A stretch of DNA of 64,000 nucleotides from Nocardia crassostreae. Its GTDB lineage: Bacteria; Actinomycetota; Actinomycetes; Mycobacteriales; Mycobacteriaceae. The first letter of the stretch is position 1; every line of letters begins with the position of its first letter. The notes beneath the pieces are model-generated. The model ran no database searches. It saw only the letters and a program-made list of their open reading frames with translations, and had not been told where the DNA came from. Location of the stretch: the NCBI RefSeq assembly GCF_001613405.1, contig NZ_BDCH01000012.1, positions 310,001-374,000 of the forward strand, given 5' to 3'. The translations under genes were made by a program, and so were the position numbers. Positions 53,458-62,083 of the stretch are shown piece after piece.

Positions 53458-54192
53458 TCAGTCGAGCAGCCGGGCGCGCAGCGCCGCGCGGTCCTCGGGC
53501 GTGAGGCCGATCTCGGCGAGGTAGCCGTCGATGCCGCCGTACATATCGGTCATGGAGTCGGTGGCCGAGGCCAGGTATTCGGGCTTCACGCCGAGCAGGT
53601 CGTCGGAGAGCTCCTCGTTCATATCCGCGGTCATGTAGGCGCGCAGCGTGGGCACCGCGTCCTGGCTCAGCAGATAGTCGGCGTAGACGTCGTCCTCGGT
53701 GACATCGACCGCGCGCAGCAGCGTGGCCACGGCCCAGCCGGTGCGGTCCTTGCCCGCGGCGCAGTGCACCAGCGCGGTGCCGCCCAGCACCGAATCGGCC
53801 AGGGCCTTGATGGCGGCGTTCGCCTCCGGCATGGCCGGGAACTCCCGGTACACCTCGAGCATGTGGGCCGCGGCGGTGGAGTGCCGCCGCGCCTCGTGCG
53901 GCGGCGTCTCGCCTATGCGGACGTCGAAGGGCGTGACGTGCAGGCGCACCGATTCGGGCAGCGCGTCGTGGCCGATGAAGTCGATCTCGGCGTGGCCGCG
54001 CAGATCGTGCACATCGGTGACCCCGAGCGCGAGCAGGGTGGCGCGTCCGGCATCATCGAGCCTGCTCAACTGTGCGGACCGGAGTAGCGCGCCCGCACGG
54101 ACCGTGGCGCCGCCGGTGGTGCGGGCGCCGCCCACATCGCGGAAATTGAAGGTGCCGGAGATGCGGAATTGGTCGGGGCGCGCAGCAGTCAC
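53458..54192 (-). CDS. Protein tyrosine/phosphoinositide phosphatase (PtpB-like)
   Basis: 244-residue phosphatase of the PtpB family. The active-site loop is VHCAAGKDRTGWAVA; the N-terminal NFRDVGG and LLRSAQLSRLDDAG are diagnostic, and DLRGHAEI carries the Asp of the WPD-equivalent region. In mycobacteria PtpB is secreted and dephosphorylates host proteins and phosphoinositides; here no signal peptide is seen and the role is unknown. GTG 54192 is the start. Confidence 0.92.
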   Translation of the reverse strand: MTAARPDQFRISGTFNFRDVGGARTTGGATVRAGALLRSAQLSRLDDAGRATLLALGVTDVHDLRGHAEIDFIGHDALPESVRLHVTPFDVRIGETPPHEARRHSTAAAHMLEVYREFPAMPEANAAIKALADSVLGGTALVHCAAGKDRTGWAVATLLRAVDVTEDDVYADYLLSQDAVPTLRAYMTADMNEELSDDLLGVKPEYLASATDSMTDMYGGIDGYLAEIGLTPEDRAALRARLLD

Positions 54193-54263
54193 CCGCTCAG
54201 GCTAGCGGTTGACCGGGCAAGCCTCCTTGCCTGTGGGTTGCCGCACATCCACTATCTTTACGT

Positions 54264-54276
54264 TGAACAATGTTCA
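54264..54276 (+). promoter_or_regulatory. TGAAC-AAT-GTTCA dyad
   Basis: Perfect 5-bp dyad in AT-rich sequence; the size suits a TetR-type operator. It is far (about 290 nt) from the next start. Confidence 0.45.
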
Positions 54277-54312
54277 TAAAATACCAATCGGTCCCAATGT
54301 GGTTGCGACCAG

Positions 54313-54348
54313 GCGATCGAATAAATTCGACGATTCCCATTCGATCGC
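54313..54348 (+). repeat. 10-bp inverted repeat GCGATCGAAT/ATTCGATCGC
   Basis: Exact 10-bp arms (54313-54322 and 54339-54348) with a 16-nt spacer. Could be a regulator site pair or a mobile-element scar; no target-site duplication or transposase is seen. Confidence 0.6.
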
Positions 54349-54475
54349 GGGCGCGTCCCAATTAGGTAACAAAACAATCTTGGGGTACGAAAACCCCTAT
54401 CAAAGCTGGTCTCGAAGCCAGAAAACGACGTAGCATCGATACCTGTTGAACGGGTACGCCGAGGTCCTGCTCGGG

Positions 54476-54489
54476 GATCAGTGCTGATC
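54476..54489 (+). promoter_or_regulatory. GATCAG-TG-CTGATC operator
   Basis: Perfect 6-bp dyad 62 nt upstream of the TTG start at 54551; plausible autoregulatory site of the TetR-like gene. Confidence 0.5.
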
Positions 54490-54550
54490 AGACCCGTTGA
54501 GCGAGCCGCGCGGGCATGTGCGCGAGCTCTTTCGCCCTAGGGAGTCGTCG

Positions 54551-55030
54551 TTGAACGCAAGTGGAGAAATCGTCCAGGTCGGACTGCGTCCGGCCATGAT
54601 CGAGGCCATCGAGAAAGCGGCCGCATCTCTCGACTTCACCGGCAATCGTGCGTTGCGAATCCTGCTGCACGCGGGTGTGAGCACGTTGTGGCCGATCTTG
54701 AAATCGGCTCCGGACAGGCAGATTCAAGCCTATGAAGCCACCCTGGTCGCGCTGCGCAGGCGGTGGGAGAACCAGACCATGTGCATCCCGGACCCGGAGG
54801 CGTCGGCGACCTTCCGCGGGCTCGATGCCGCGGTCACCGAATTCCTGCAGCTGTGCGCGCAGCGTTCGGGCACCCAGTGGCTGGAGCCTTGCGATGCCAT
54901 TGCCGCCTATCTGGTGGCGGTGATCCAGGGCATGGTGCTGCGCTGGCTGGCCGATTGCGATGACGAGACATCGCTGGTGGTCCTGGACGATCTGGTGCAG
55001 TACTTGTCGACCAAGGCCGTGGATCTCTGA
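54551..55030 (+). CDS. TetR-type C-terminal domain protein without HTH
   Basis: 159-residue protein from TTG 54551 (GGGAG 6 nt upstream). The C-terminal part (ILLHAGVSTLWPILKSAPDR, QIQAYEATLVALRRRWENQ, AIAAYLVAVIQGMVLRWLAD, TSLVVLDDLVQYLST) looks like a TetR ligand and dimerisation domain. The N-terminus (VGLRPAMIEAIEKAAASLDF) would be the first TetR helix, but it jumps to TGNRALRIL where the recognition HTH (about 35 residues) should be. It may be another internal deletion product or a real HTH-less partner. Alternative starts are TTG 54497 and ATG 54596. Confidence 0.6.
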   Translation: MNASGEIVQVGLRPAMIEAIEKAAASLDFTGNRALRILLHAGVSTLWPILKSAPDRQIQAYEATLVALRRRWENQTMCIPDPEASATFRGLDAAVTEFLQLCAQRSGTQWLEPCDAIAAYLVAVIQGMVLRWLADCDDETSLVVLDDLVQYLSTKAVDL

Positions 55031-55127
55031 GGTAATCCGATACGTCTTTCCGTACCCCGTTCCCGGTTGTGGCACCGATCCGGGCGATTTGCTGGACGCA
55101 TGACCAGTTTCGTGATCGAATGATCGG

Positions 55128-56303
55128 GTGACCGATCCGTCGCCGATTACCGGGCTGCACGCGGCCACAGCCGAACTCGACGCGCCGCTGGCCGCCGTCG
55201 ACCTCGCCGCCCTGCGTGCGAATGCCGCCGATCTGGTGCGCCGCGCGCGCGGGGTGCCGATCCGGGTGGCCAGCAAATCCGTTCGCTGCCGCGCGGTCCT
55301 CGAAGAGGTGCTCGGCAGCGAGCTCACCGCCGCCGGGGGATTCGCGGGCATCATGGGTTACGCACTCCCCGAAGCCATCTGGCTGGTCCGCCAGGGCGCG
55401 CGCGATGTGCTGCTCGGCTATCCGACCGCCGACCGGGCCGCGCTGGCCGAACTCGCCGCCGATCCGGTGCTGCTGGACTCCATCACGCTCATGATCGACG
55501 ACACCGCGCAACTGGATCTCATCCGCGCGGCGGTGGGTGAGCGGGTCGCGCCCCGGGTGTGTATCGATGTGGACGCCTCGCTGCGCATCGGGCCGCTGCA
55601 CCTCGGCGTGCGGCGCTCGCCGATCCGGACGCCGGAACAGGCCGCGCGCCTGGCGGGGGCGGCCAAGCGGCGCGGGTTCCGCGTGGTCGGCGTCATGACC
55701 TACGAGGCGCAGATCGCCGGGCTTCCCGATACGAATCCCGCTGTGCGCCTGGTGAAGAAGGCGTCGGCCATGGAGATCCTGCGACGTCGGCGGCGGGTGC
55801 TGGACGCGGTCCGCGGCGAGGTCGGCGAGCTCGAGATCGTCAACAGCGGCGGGACCGGGTCCATCGAGGTGAGCATCTCCGATCCGGATGTCACCGAGGT
55901 GACATCCGGATCGGGGCTGTATCTGCCGACGCTTTTCGACGGCTACCGCAATCTGGCGCCGCGGCCGTCCATGTATTTCGCCCTGCCGGTGCTGCGCCGC
56001 CCGGCGGAAGGGATCGCCACCGTGTTCTCCGGCGGGTACATCGCCTCCGGTCCGGCTGGCGCCTCGCGGGTTCCGAAACCGGTGTGGCCCTTGGGTTTGG
56101 GGCTCATCGGCACCGAGGGCGCGGGTGAGGTGCAGACGCCGTTGACCGGCTCCAATGGGCTGACCATCGGCGACCGCGTCTGGTTCCGGCACGCCAAGGC
56201 CGGGGAGCTGTGCGAGCGGTTCACGCAGGTGCACCTGGTGGAGGCCGACGGGTCGCGCACGGCGGTGCCGACCTATCGCGGTGAAGGACAGTGCTTCGGC
56301 TGA
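55128..56303 (+). CDS. Alanine-racemase-fold D-amino-acid aldolase/deaminase
   Basis: 391-residue PLP enzyme of the D-threonine aldolase/D-serine dehydratase-like group. The PLP Lys lies in IRVASKSVRC after ELDAPLAAVDLAALRANAAD. The barrel continues with LLGYPTADRAAL, VCIDVDASLRI, VVGVMTYEAQIAGL and the phosphate region EIVNSGGTGSIEV. The C-terminal beta domain ends with metal-ligand-like FRHAKAGELCERF. GTG 55128 is used. The substrate is unknown; aldolase and deaminase members cannot be separated by eye. Confidence 0.88.
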   Translation: MTDPSPITGLHAATAELDAPLAAVDLAALRANAADLVRRARGVPIRVASKSVRCRAVLEEVLGSELTAAGGFAGIMGYALPEAIWLVRQGARDVLLGYPTADRAALAELAADPVLLDSITLMIDDTAQLDLIRAAVGERVAPRVCIDVDASLRIGPLHLGVRRSPIRTPEQAARLAGAAKRRGFRVVGVMTYEAQIAGLPDTNPAVRLVKKASAMEILRRRRRVLDAVRGEVGELEIVNSGGTGSIEVSISDPDVTEVTSGSGLYLPTLFDGYRNLAPRPSMYFALPVLRRPAEGIATVFSGGYIASGPAGASRVPKPVWPLGLGLIGTEGAGEVQTPLTGSNGLTIGDRVWFRHAKAGELCERFTQVHLVEADGSRTAVPTYRGEGQCFG

Positions 56304-56340
56304 GTTCGGTTCGGCTGAAAGTGCTTGGGCCGCTTCGCCG

Positions 56341-59300
56341 CTAGACTCGATCCAGCTGTAGTACCGCCGCCAGGTCGGAGACCTCCGCCGTGGTCGCGGG
56401 CAGGTATTCGGTGAGCAGCGGGGAGCGCACGATGACCGCGGCCCACATGGCGCGGGAGATGGCGCTGGTCAGCCAATGGCGTGAGAGCAGCGCGCCGATG
56501 CCGTGCGGGGCGTCCTCGGGGGCCGAGGTGGTCATGGAGACCAGGACCACGGCGGCCTCGCGGCCCTGGAAGTGGTCGGCGGTGCCGACCAGCACATCCT
56601 CGATTCTGGCCCGGGACAACAGGGTTCGGATGCGCGCCACCTGGGCGTGATAGGGGGCGACGACCAGGATGTCGTGCGGGTGTAGGCGGCGGGTGACCGC
56701 GCCGGTCTGCCAGGGCAGGCCGAGCAGGGTGCGGACCTGGCGCACGATCTCGCGGGCCTCCTCGGCGGATTCGGTGCTGTTGCCGTGATGTTCGACCGTC
56801 ACGGTGCGCACGCCGGGCGGCATGCCGTCGAGTTCTCTTGCCAGGGTGACGGTTTCATTGGAGCGCAGGCGATTGTCGTAGCGCAGCCGGGAGACCGGGC
56901 CGCTCATGCGCGGATGCATGCGCCAGGTGCGGTCCAGGAAGTAGCCGAAGGCGGCGGGCAGGGTGCGATGCGCGCCGACCAGGCGGCCCAGCGCCGATTC
57001 GCCCACCGGCTCGGGATGCGCGCCCTGTCCGGCGGCGGGCGCGGGATCGCCCACCAGCAGCAGATTCCGGGCGCACACCGCGACCGCCACCGCCTCGGCC
57101 AGCGGGAATTTACCCGCGTCGGCAATGACCAGCAGGTCCAGGCCCGCGCGGGCGATGCGCTCGGCATCGGCGAAATCATTCGAAAGTCCGCCCACCACAC
57201 AACCATTGACCGCATTGTCGAGAAAGCGCGAATACCGGGGCGCCTCGATGGGCAGCCATTCCGGGGCGACGGATTGCGCATCGGCCTTGGCCACGAGCTC
57301 GGGTAGCACGCCAACCTGCACCACCGCGTCGAGCATGTGCTCGACCACGGCGTGCGAGCGGGCGACCACGCCGACGCGCCACTTGTACCGGGTCACAAGC
57401 CTTTCCACCACGCGGGCGGTGGTGTCGGTCTTACCCGTGCCGGGCGGGCCCTGCACCGCGATATAGGAGTTCTCCAGATCGAGAATGGCGGCGGTGACGG
57501 CGGCGGCGTGATCGCCGAACACCTCCGGCAGCGTCTCACCGGAGCGCAGCCGCGGCGGGCGGCGGCAGAGCAGGTCGAAGACGGCGGTATCGGGGACCTG
57601 CGGCAGTGTCACCAGCAACTGGTGCGCGGTGTCGTCTAGGGCTTCGGCCAGGAATTCCTGGCGGCCCTGCGGGCAGGGCGCGATGGCGGCGGGCAGATCA
57701 TCGTAGGGTTCGCAGCCGTCGGGCAGCAACTCCACGATCCGGACCACATCCTCGAAATTGGTGTCGAGGGAGCAGCCGAGCACGGTGGCGTGCGCCAGGG
57801 CGCGCTGTCCCGGCGCGGCGGTCATGCCCTGCACCGGCCGGTCGTACAGCGTGAGCACCCGCGTCCCCGGCGGTGGCGCATTGCCGGTGCCGAGTCGCCC
57901 GGTGAGCGTGAGATATCGGCGCATGGGCCGGTGACCGGTGCTGTGCCACTTGGTGTCCACCGCACCCCAGTCCGCGATCAGCACGCCCGGGGTGTCGGCC
58001 CACTCCTCGACCGGATGATCCAGCCGATCGTCGTGCGCCCAGCGCAGCGGACGGCCCTCGCGCCGGTGATATCCCAGCGCGGCCGCCATGAACGCCGCCG
58101 CCACCTGCGCCTCGCACCAGTGTCCCCGCTGCCCGGTCTCCGCGAACGCCCGCGGCGCCGCCTCGACTTCGTCCGGCCCGGTCTCCCAATAGTCGTAGGC
58201 CATCCGCCGCACCGGCCGCACCCGGTGCTCGGCGGCCAGCCGTAGCAGCCAATCCCGAAGTCGCACAACGGCCTCGGGTCCGCTTCCGGCCTCGGCCTGA
58301 TTGGGCGGTAGTTGATGCAGATCGTAGGACCGCTCGCCGACCAGCAGCGCCGCCCGCACCACCGGATACAGATCCACCAGCGCGGGCAGCACCTCCGCGA
58401 CCATGTCTTCACCGTCGGCGTGCCGCTCACCCAGTGCACTCAGCAGCGGCCGCAACCCCCCGCGATAGTGATGAATCCGCATCCCCGGAAACGCCCGCTG
58501 CCGCTGCGCCAGCAATTCCAGCAGCGCCCACCCGTCGTCCGCCTCCACCGCGCCCCCGGAATCCGATTGCGCCCCGGGCTCGTCCACCCGAATCCGGAAC
58601 ACCACGGGCGCATCCGCCGGATCGGCTGGATCGAGCGGAACCCCGCTCCGCCGCAACTCATCCCAGCCCGGATCGCTCCCGAACCCGCCGTCCGAACAGT
58701 CCTCGGCAGCGCCGATCCCGAGGCGACTGTCGCCCACATCGGGCGCATCGCCGACAGGCACGACCGACCCGAGTGCGGTTGCCACGACGGCTGATTCGAG
58801 CTCGGGAATGTCGTGGCCCGGCCCGTCGGCGGGCGCGGCATCGTGGGGGACAACGTCGTCGGTGCCGCGTTCGCCGGTGGCGGTCTGCTCGTGGAGGTCC
58901 GCTTCGTCCGGCGCGGTGGAGGGCGCGGCGGTGCGGCCGGTGGCGCTCGGGCTGTGGTCGCCGGGGTTGACGAGGCGGGGGGCGGTGGCGGCGCTGTCGA
59001 AGACGGAGCTGTGGGCGCGGATGCTGATGATGAGGTCGCCCGGGGTGGGGGTGGTGCGGGGGCCGGGGTCTGGACCGGGGATGCGGGTGCTGACGAAGAG
59101 GTCGCCCGGGGTGGGGGCGGCCAGGGCGGCCAGGGCGGCGGCCACGGTCAGCAGGGCGGTGACGGCGGTGCGCCGGGTGGCGACCGCGGCGGGCAGGTAG
59201 TCGTGCGCCTCGGGGGTGCTGTCGAGCAGCAGGAAATCACAGCGGGCGGCGAACTGCCCGTCCATCAGCACCGCGCCCGCGATCGCGTCGGCGCGCGCGT

Positions 59301-59607
59301 CCATGGCGGCGCGGGTCCGTTCGTGCGCGGTCGCCAGTGCCGCAGCGGTTTCCGTCGGATCCAGGCCTGGGGTCGGCTCCACGGCGCGCACCCGCACCAC
59401 GCCCGTGCCGTACCTGTCGCGCAGATCGGCGAGCTTGTGTTCCACGGTCTGGTCGCGGGCAGGGGTCACCGCACCGGTCGCATGCGGCGCGACCGGCGTC
59501 ACCAGTCCCAGTTCGGCGTCGAGCGCGCGCAAGAGCGCGAACTCACAACGCGCCGCCGACACCAGGTCTCCGGTGCTGCACACGACACGATCACCGAACA
59601 GAATCAA
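56341..59607 (-). CDS. Rv1251c-like RecB-nuclease/SF1-helicase with degenerate active sites
   Basis: 1088-residue protein. TTG 59607 (MILFGDRVVCSTG) is chosen because AGGAGG lies 7 nt upstream and relatives begin here. The first part resembles the TM0106-type RecB nuclease, but the expected D-x-K (as in VVDTKLARxxKVTALL) is replaced by AAVATRRTAVTALL. A Pro/Gly/Asp-rich insertion follows, with a TPGDL-[FI]-[VI]-S repeat. The SF1 helicase has a good Walker A (VQGPPGTGKTDTTARV, about residue 720) and the Arg in SAISRAMWAAVIV, but Walker B reads VIADAGKF (relatives DEAGQF) and motif III GDPAPAAG (relatives GDPQQLPQ). Likely catalytically impaired or repurposed. Confidence 0.85.
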   Translation of the reverse strand: MILFGDRVVCSTGDLVSAARCEFALLRALDAELGLVTPVAPHATGAVTPARDQTVEHKLADLRDRYGTGVVRVRAVEPTPGLDPTETAAALATAHERTRAAMDARADAIAGAVLMDGQFAARCDFLLLDSTPEAHDYLPAAVATRRTAVTALLTVAAALAALAAPTPGDLFVSTRIPGPDPGPRTTPTPGDLIISIRAHSSVFDSAATAPRLVNPGDHSPSATGRTAAPSTAPDEADLHEQTATGERGTDDVVPHDAAPADGPGHDIPELESAVVATALGSVVPVGDAPDVGDSRLGIGAAEDCSDGGFGSDPGWDELRRSGVPLDPADPADAPVVFRIRVDEPGAQSDSGGAVEADDGWALLELLAQRQRAFPGMRIHHYRGGLRPLLSALGERHADGEDMVAEVLPALVDLYPVVRAALLVGERSYDLHQLPPNQAEAGSGPEAVVRLRDWLLRLAAEHRVRPVRRMAYDYWETGPDEVEAAPRAFAETGQRGHWCEAQVAAAFMAAALGYHRREGRPLRWAHDDRLDHPVEEWADTPGVLIADWGAVDTKWHSTGHRPMRRYLTLTGRLGTGNAPPPGTRVLTLYDRPVQGMTAAPGQRALAHATVLGCSLDTNFEDVVRIVELLPDGCEPYDDLPAAIAPCPQGRQEFLAEALDDTAHQLLVTLPQVPDTAVFDLLCRRPPRLRSGETLPEVFGDHAAAVTAAILDLENSYIAVQGPPGTGKTDTTARVVERLVTRYKWRVGVVARSHAVVEHMLDAVVQVGVLPELVAKADAQSVAPEWLPIEAPRYSRFLDNAVNGCVVGGLSNDFADAERIARAGLDLLVIADAGKFPLAEAVAVAVCARNLLLVGDPAPAAGQGAHPEPVGESALGRLVGAHRTLPAAFGYFLDRTWRMHPRMSGPVSRLRYDNRLRSNETVTLARELDGMPPGVRTVTVEHHGNSTESAEEAREIVRQVRTLLGLPWQTGAVTRRLHPHDILVVAPYHAQVARIRTLLSRARIEDVLVGTADHFQGREAAVVLVSMTTSAPEDAPHGIGALLSRHWLTSAISRAMWAAVIVRSPLLTEYLPATTAEVSDLAAVLQLDRV

Positions 59608-59975
59608 TCGCGGCCCTCCTGTGCCTTTCCGCCGACACCCCGCACCCGGACACGCGTCCTTGCGTGTGCGCCGCACCCTCCGCGGCGGCCGCGTCGCGCA
59701 TCGCACGACGACCGAGTCGCGCAACAGCGTAGCGACTGGCGCGGACGTGGTGTGCCGCCAGGTGGGCCGCGAGGTGCTCCCGCTCCCGCCCGCGCATCCG
59801 CACGTCAACCCTGGTTTTGCGGGCGGTGTTGGGAGACAACACGACTCGTGTTCACATTAGCGCGGCGCGGGCGTCGCGCGCCCGGTCCAGCGCGTGAAAC
59901 CCCATCGGCCATTTCGGCGTGTCGCAGTTCCGGGAGCGGTGCGGACGGCGGTCCGGCGTTTGCGAGAATCGCCCG

Positions 59976-60698
59976 ATGCCGTACTTCGATGGCCCCCGCG
60001 GGCAGCTGCACTTCCGCCGGTGGCCGGTCGAGCATCCGGCCGCGGTGATCGCACTGCTCCCCGGTATCGGACAGCACAGCGGCCACTACCACCGCTTCGC
60101 CCGCGCCCTCGGCGCCGCGCACATCGAACTGTGGACCCTGGACACCTCAGGCCACGGCCTCAGCGAAGGCGATCCCGAACACCCGGGCGCTTTGCCCGAA
60201 TTGTCCGCTGACGCACACGCATTCCTCGACCTGATCCCCAGTACCTTCCCACTGTTCCTGATGGGCCACTCGCTCGGCGCGGCCACGGCCGTGCACGTCC
60301 TGGGGGACCCGGCTGTCGCACTCCCGTCCGGGCTCATCCTCTGTGGGACCCCGGAGGTGGTCCCGCGCGGCGGATCGCCGAAGTCCGCCCGCGCGGCTGC
60401 TCGCGCCCCGCGCCGCCCTGCCGCGCGGCTCCCGCTTGATTCCCGTGCTCCCGCCACCGCGACACCCGCTCCACCGCGCCGCGAACCCACACTGCCGGAA
60501 TCAATTCCGGTCCTGGTCGTGCACGGCGTCGACGACCGCCGCGCCCCGATCGCCCCGATCCGCGAATGGGCCCACCGGATATCCGCCGACCTCCGCGAAT
60601 ACCCCGATGCCGGGCACGACTTGCTTCACGAGCCGGTCAACCCACAGGTCACCGCCGACATCACCGACTGGGTCCTGACCTGCGCCGCGCACACCTGA
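59976..60698 (+). CDS. Monoacylglycerol-lipase-like alpha/beta hydrolase
   Basis: 240-residue hydrolase: LLPGIGQHSGHYHRFARALG, DTSGHGLSEGDP, nucleophile GHSLGAATAVHVL, Asp in VHGVDDRRAPI and His in PDAGHDLLHEP complete the triad. The lid (residues 128-170) is unusually short and rich in Pro, Ala and Arg compared with true monoacylglycerol lipases, so substrate is uncertain. ATG 59976 is used; the frame extends upstream. Divergent from the large helicase gene. Confidence 0.88.
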   Translation: MPYFDGPRGQLHFRRWPVEHPAAVIALLPGIGQHSGHYHRFARALGAAHIELWTLDTSGHGLSEGDPEHPGALPELSADAHAFLDLIPSTFPLFLMGHSLGAATAVHVLGDPAVALPSGLILCGTPEVVPRGGSPKSARAAARAPRRPAARLPLDSRAPATATPAPPRREPTLPESIPVLVVHGVDDRRAPIAPIREWAHRISADLREYPDAGHDLLHEPVNPQVTADITDWVLTCAAHT

Positions 60699-60810
60699 CC
60701 CGGCCGGGCGCCGAACCGGTTCGGGATGGCGGGGGCTGCGGGTTGCGGGCGCGCCGGACGCTGCCGACCTGGCCGGTATTACGAACCATTAGGGACGGCA
60801 AGGGTTTAGC

Positions 60811-61347
60811 GTGGCGGGCGTGCCACTCTATGAATTCGAAGGTAAGCGGCCCGTCGTCGATCCCAGTGCCTTCATCGCGCCGACTGCCACGCTGATCGGC
60901 GACGTGCGGGTCGAGGCGGGGGCCTCGGTCTGGTACGGGGCGGTATTGCGTGCGGACTTGGCGCCGATCATTATTCGCGAGCGGGCGAATGTGCAGGACA
61001 ATGCCGTGATCCATGTGCCGGAGGACGTTCCGGTGGAGATCGGTGCGGGGTCGACCATCGCGCACTCGGTCGTCTTCCATGGCGCGACGCTCGGGGCGGA
61101 ATCCATTGTGGGCAATGGCAGCACGGTCCTCGATATGGCGAAGATCGGTAGCGGCACCATGATCGCGGCGCACTCGCTGGTGCCGCCGGGGGCGGTCATT
61201 CCGGACAATGTGCTGGCCGCCGGATCGCCCGCGCAGGTGAAGAAGGAGATCGCCGGTACCCCGGCCGAGATGTGGGTGAAGATCAATCCGGGGTACTACG
61301 CCGAGCTGGCGCAGCGACATCTGAAGGGGATCACCGAGATTCGCTGA
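60811..61347 (+). CDS. Gamma-carbonic-anhydrase-fold protein
   Basis: 178-residue left-handed beta-helix protein. Hexapeptide repeats run through AFIAPTATLIGDVRVEAGAS, VWYGAVLRADLAPIIIRERA and VQDNAVIHVPED. Zinc ligands are likely the His in VIHV, AHSVVFHG and the Arg in LRADL. It is probably a hydratase or acetyltransferase-like protein of the PaaY/YrdA group. GTG 60811 is the start. Its end overlaps the convergent phosphoribosyltransferase gene by 17 bp. Confidence 0.9.
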   Translation: MAGVPLYEFEGKRPVVDPSAFIAPTATLIGDVRVEAGASVWYGAVLRADLAPIIIRERANVQDNAVIHVPEDVPVEIGAGSTIAHSVVFHGATLGAESIVGNGSTVLDMAKIGSGTMIAAHSLVPPGAVIPDNVLAAGSPAQVKKEIAGTPAEMWVKINPGYYAELAQRHLKGITEIR

Positions 61348-61963
61348 GCAGGTCGACGACTTCCTCGTCGGTGAGCTGGTGGAAGTCGCGGTAGGCCCCG
61401 CCCACGCCGCCGAGGAAGCGCGGCACCAGCGGGCAGATCACTTCGTCGGCGAGGGCCCGAATGCGGTGCAGCGCTTCGGCGGAGGACACCGGCACCGCCA
61501 CCACCACGCGCCGCGGCTCGTGCAGCCGGGCGATCTCGCAGGCGGCGGCGACGGTGGCGCCGGTGGCCATCCCGTCGTCCACGATCACCGCGATGCGGTC
61601 CTTCAACGGCAGCGCCGGGCTGGCCGCCCGCAGCACCTGCCGCCGCCGCTCCAATTCGATCCGCTCCAACCCCTCGATGGCCGCCACCTGCTCGGGCGTC
61701 ACCCCGGTATGGCGCAGCACATCGTCATTGAGCACCCGCACCCCGTCCTCGCCGATGGCCCCCATGGCGAGTTCGGGTTGCCACGGCACCCCGAGCTTGC
61801 GCACCAGCAGCACATCCAGATCCCCGCCGATGGCGTCGCGCACCGCCGCGGCGACCGGAACCCCGCCGCGCGGCAGTCCCAGCACCAGCGGATCCGCCGC
61901 GCGCAGGTGCCTCAGCACCCCACCCAGCGCGCGCCCCGCGCCGCCCCGATCCTGGTAGATCAT
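61331..61963 (-). CDS. Phosphoribosyltransferase-domain protein
   Basis: 210-residue type I phosphoribosyltransferase. The PRPP loop is VIVDDGMATGATVAAAC; the N-terminal LGLPRGGVPVAAAV and ELAMGAIGEDGV are typical of the stand-alone family often linked to dienelactone hydrolase or stress loci. Base substrate unknown. A large stem-loop lies just upstream. Confidence 0.9.
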   Translation of the reverse strand: MIYQDRGGAGRALGGVLRHLRAADPLVLGLPRGGVPVAAAVRDAIGGDLDVLLVRKLGVPWQPELAMGAIGEDGVRVLNDDVLRHTGVTPEQVAAIEGLERIELERRRQVLRAASPALPLKDRIAVIVDDGMATGATVAAACEIARLHEPRRVVVAVPVSSAEALHRIRALADEVICPLVPRFLGGVGGAYRDFHQLTDEEVVDLLSESR

Positions 61964-62022
61964 TGCAGTTCAGTGTAGTTGCCCACCCGCGCCCACCGGG
62001 CCGCGCGAAGTGAAACGACATC

Positions 62023-62077
62023 CACCGGGGACTGGTGGCGGGGGCTTCTCGCGCAATGCCGCCACCAGTTCCCGGTG
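62023..62077 (-). terminator. 19-bp inverted repeat between nitrilase and phosphoribosyltransferase
   Basis: Arms 62023-62041 and 62059-62077 pair over 19 bp with one wobble around a 17-nt loop. It begins 6 nt after the nitrilase stop on the minus strand and ends 59 nt before the phosphoribosyltransferase start. No T-run, so it could also be a leader structure. Confidence 0.72.
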
Positions 62078-62083
62078 ATCTTG

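Larger units (their letters stand above)
54193..54550 (+). other. 358-bp AT-richer region with several inverted repeats
   Basis: No credible gene. It is distinctly less GC-rich than its neighbours and contains three inverted repeats listed separately (54264-54276, 54313-54348, 54476-54489) plus a small GGGG...CCCC hairpin near 54385. It may hold promoters of the TetR-like gene downstream and/or represent a remnant of acquired DNA. Confidence 0.6.

Noticed and set aside
54313..54348. Insertion-sequence ends
   Set aside because: Exact inverted repeat but only 16 nt apart; no transposase or target duplication.
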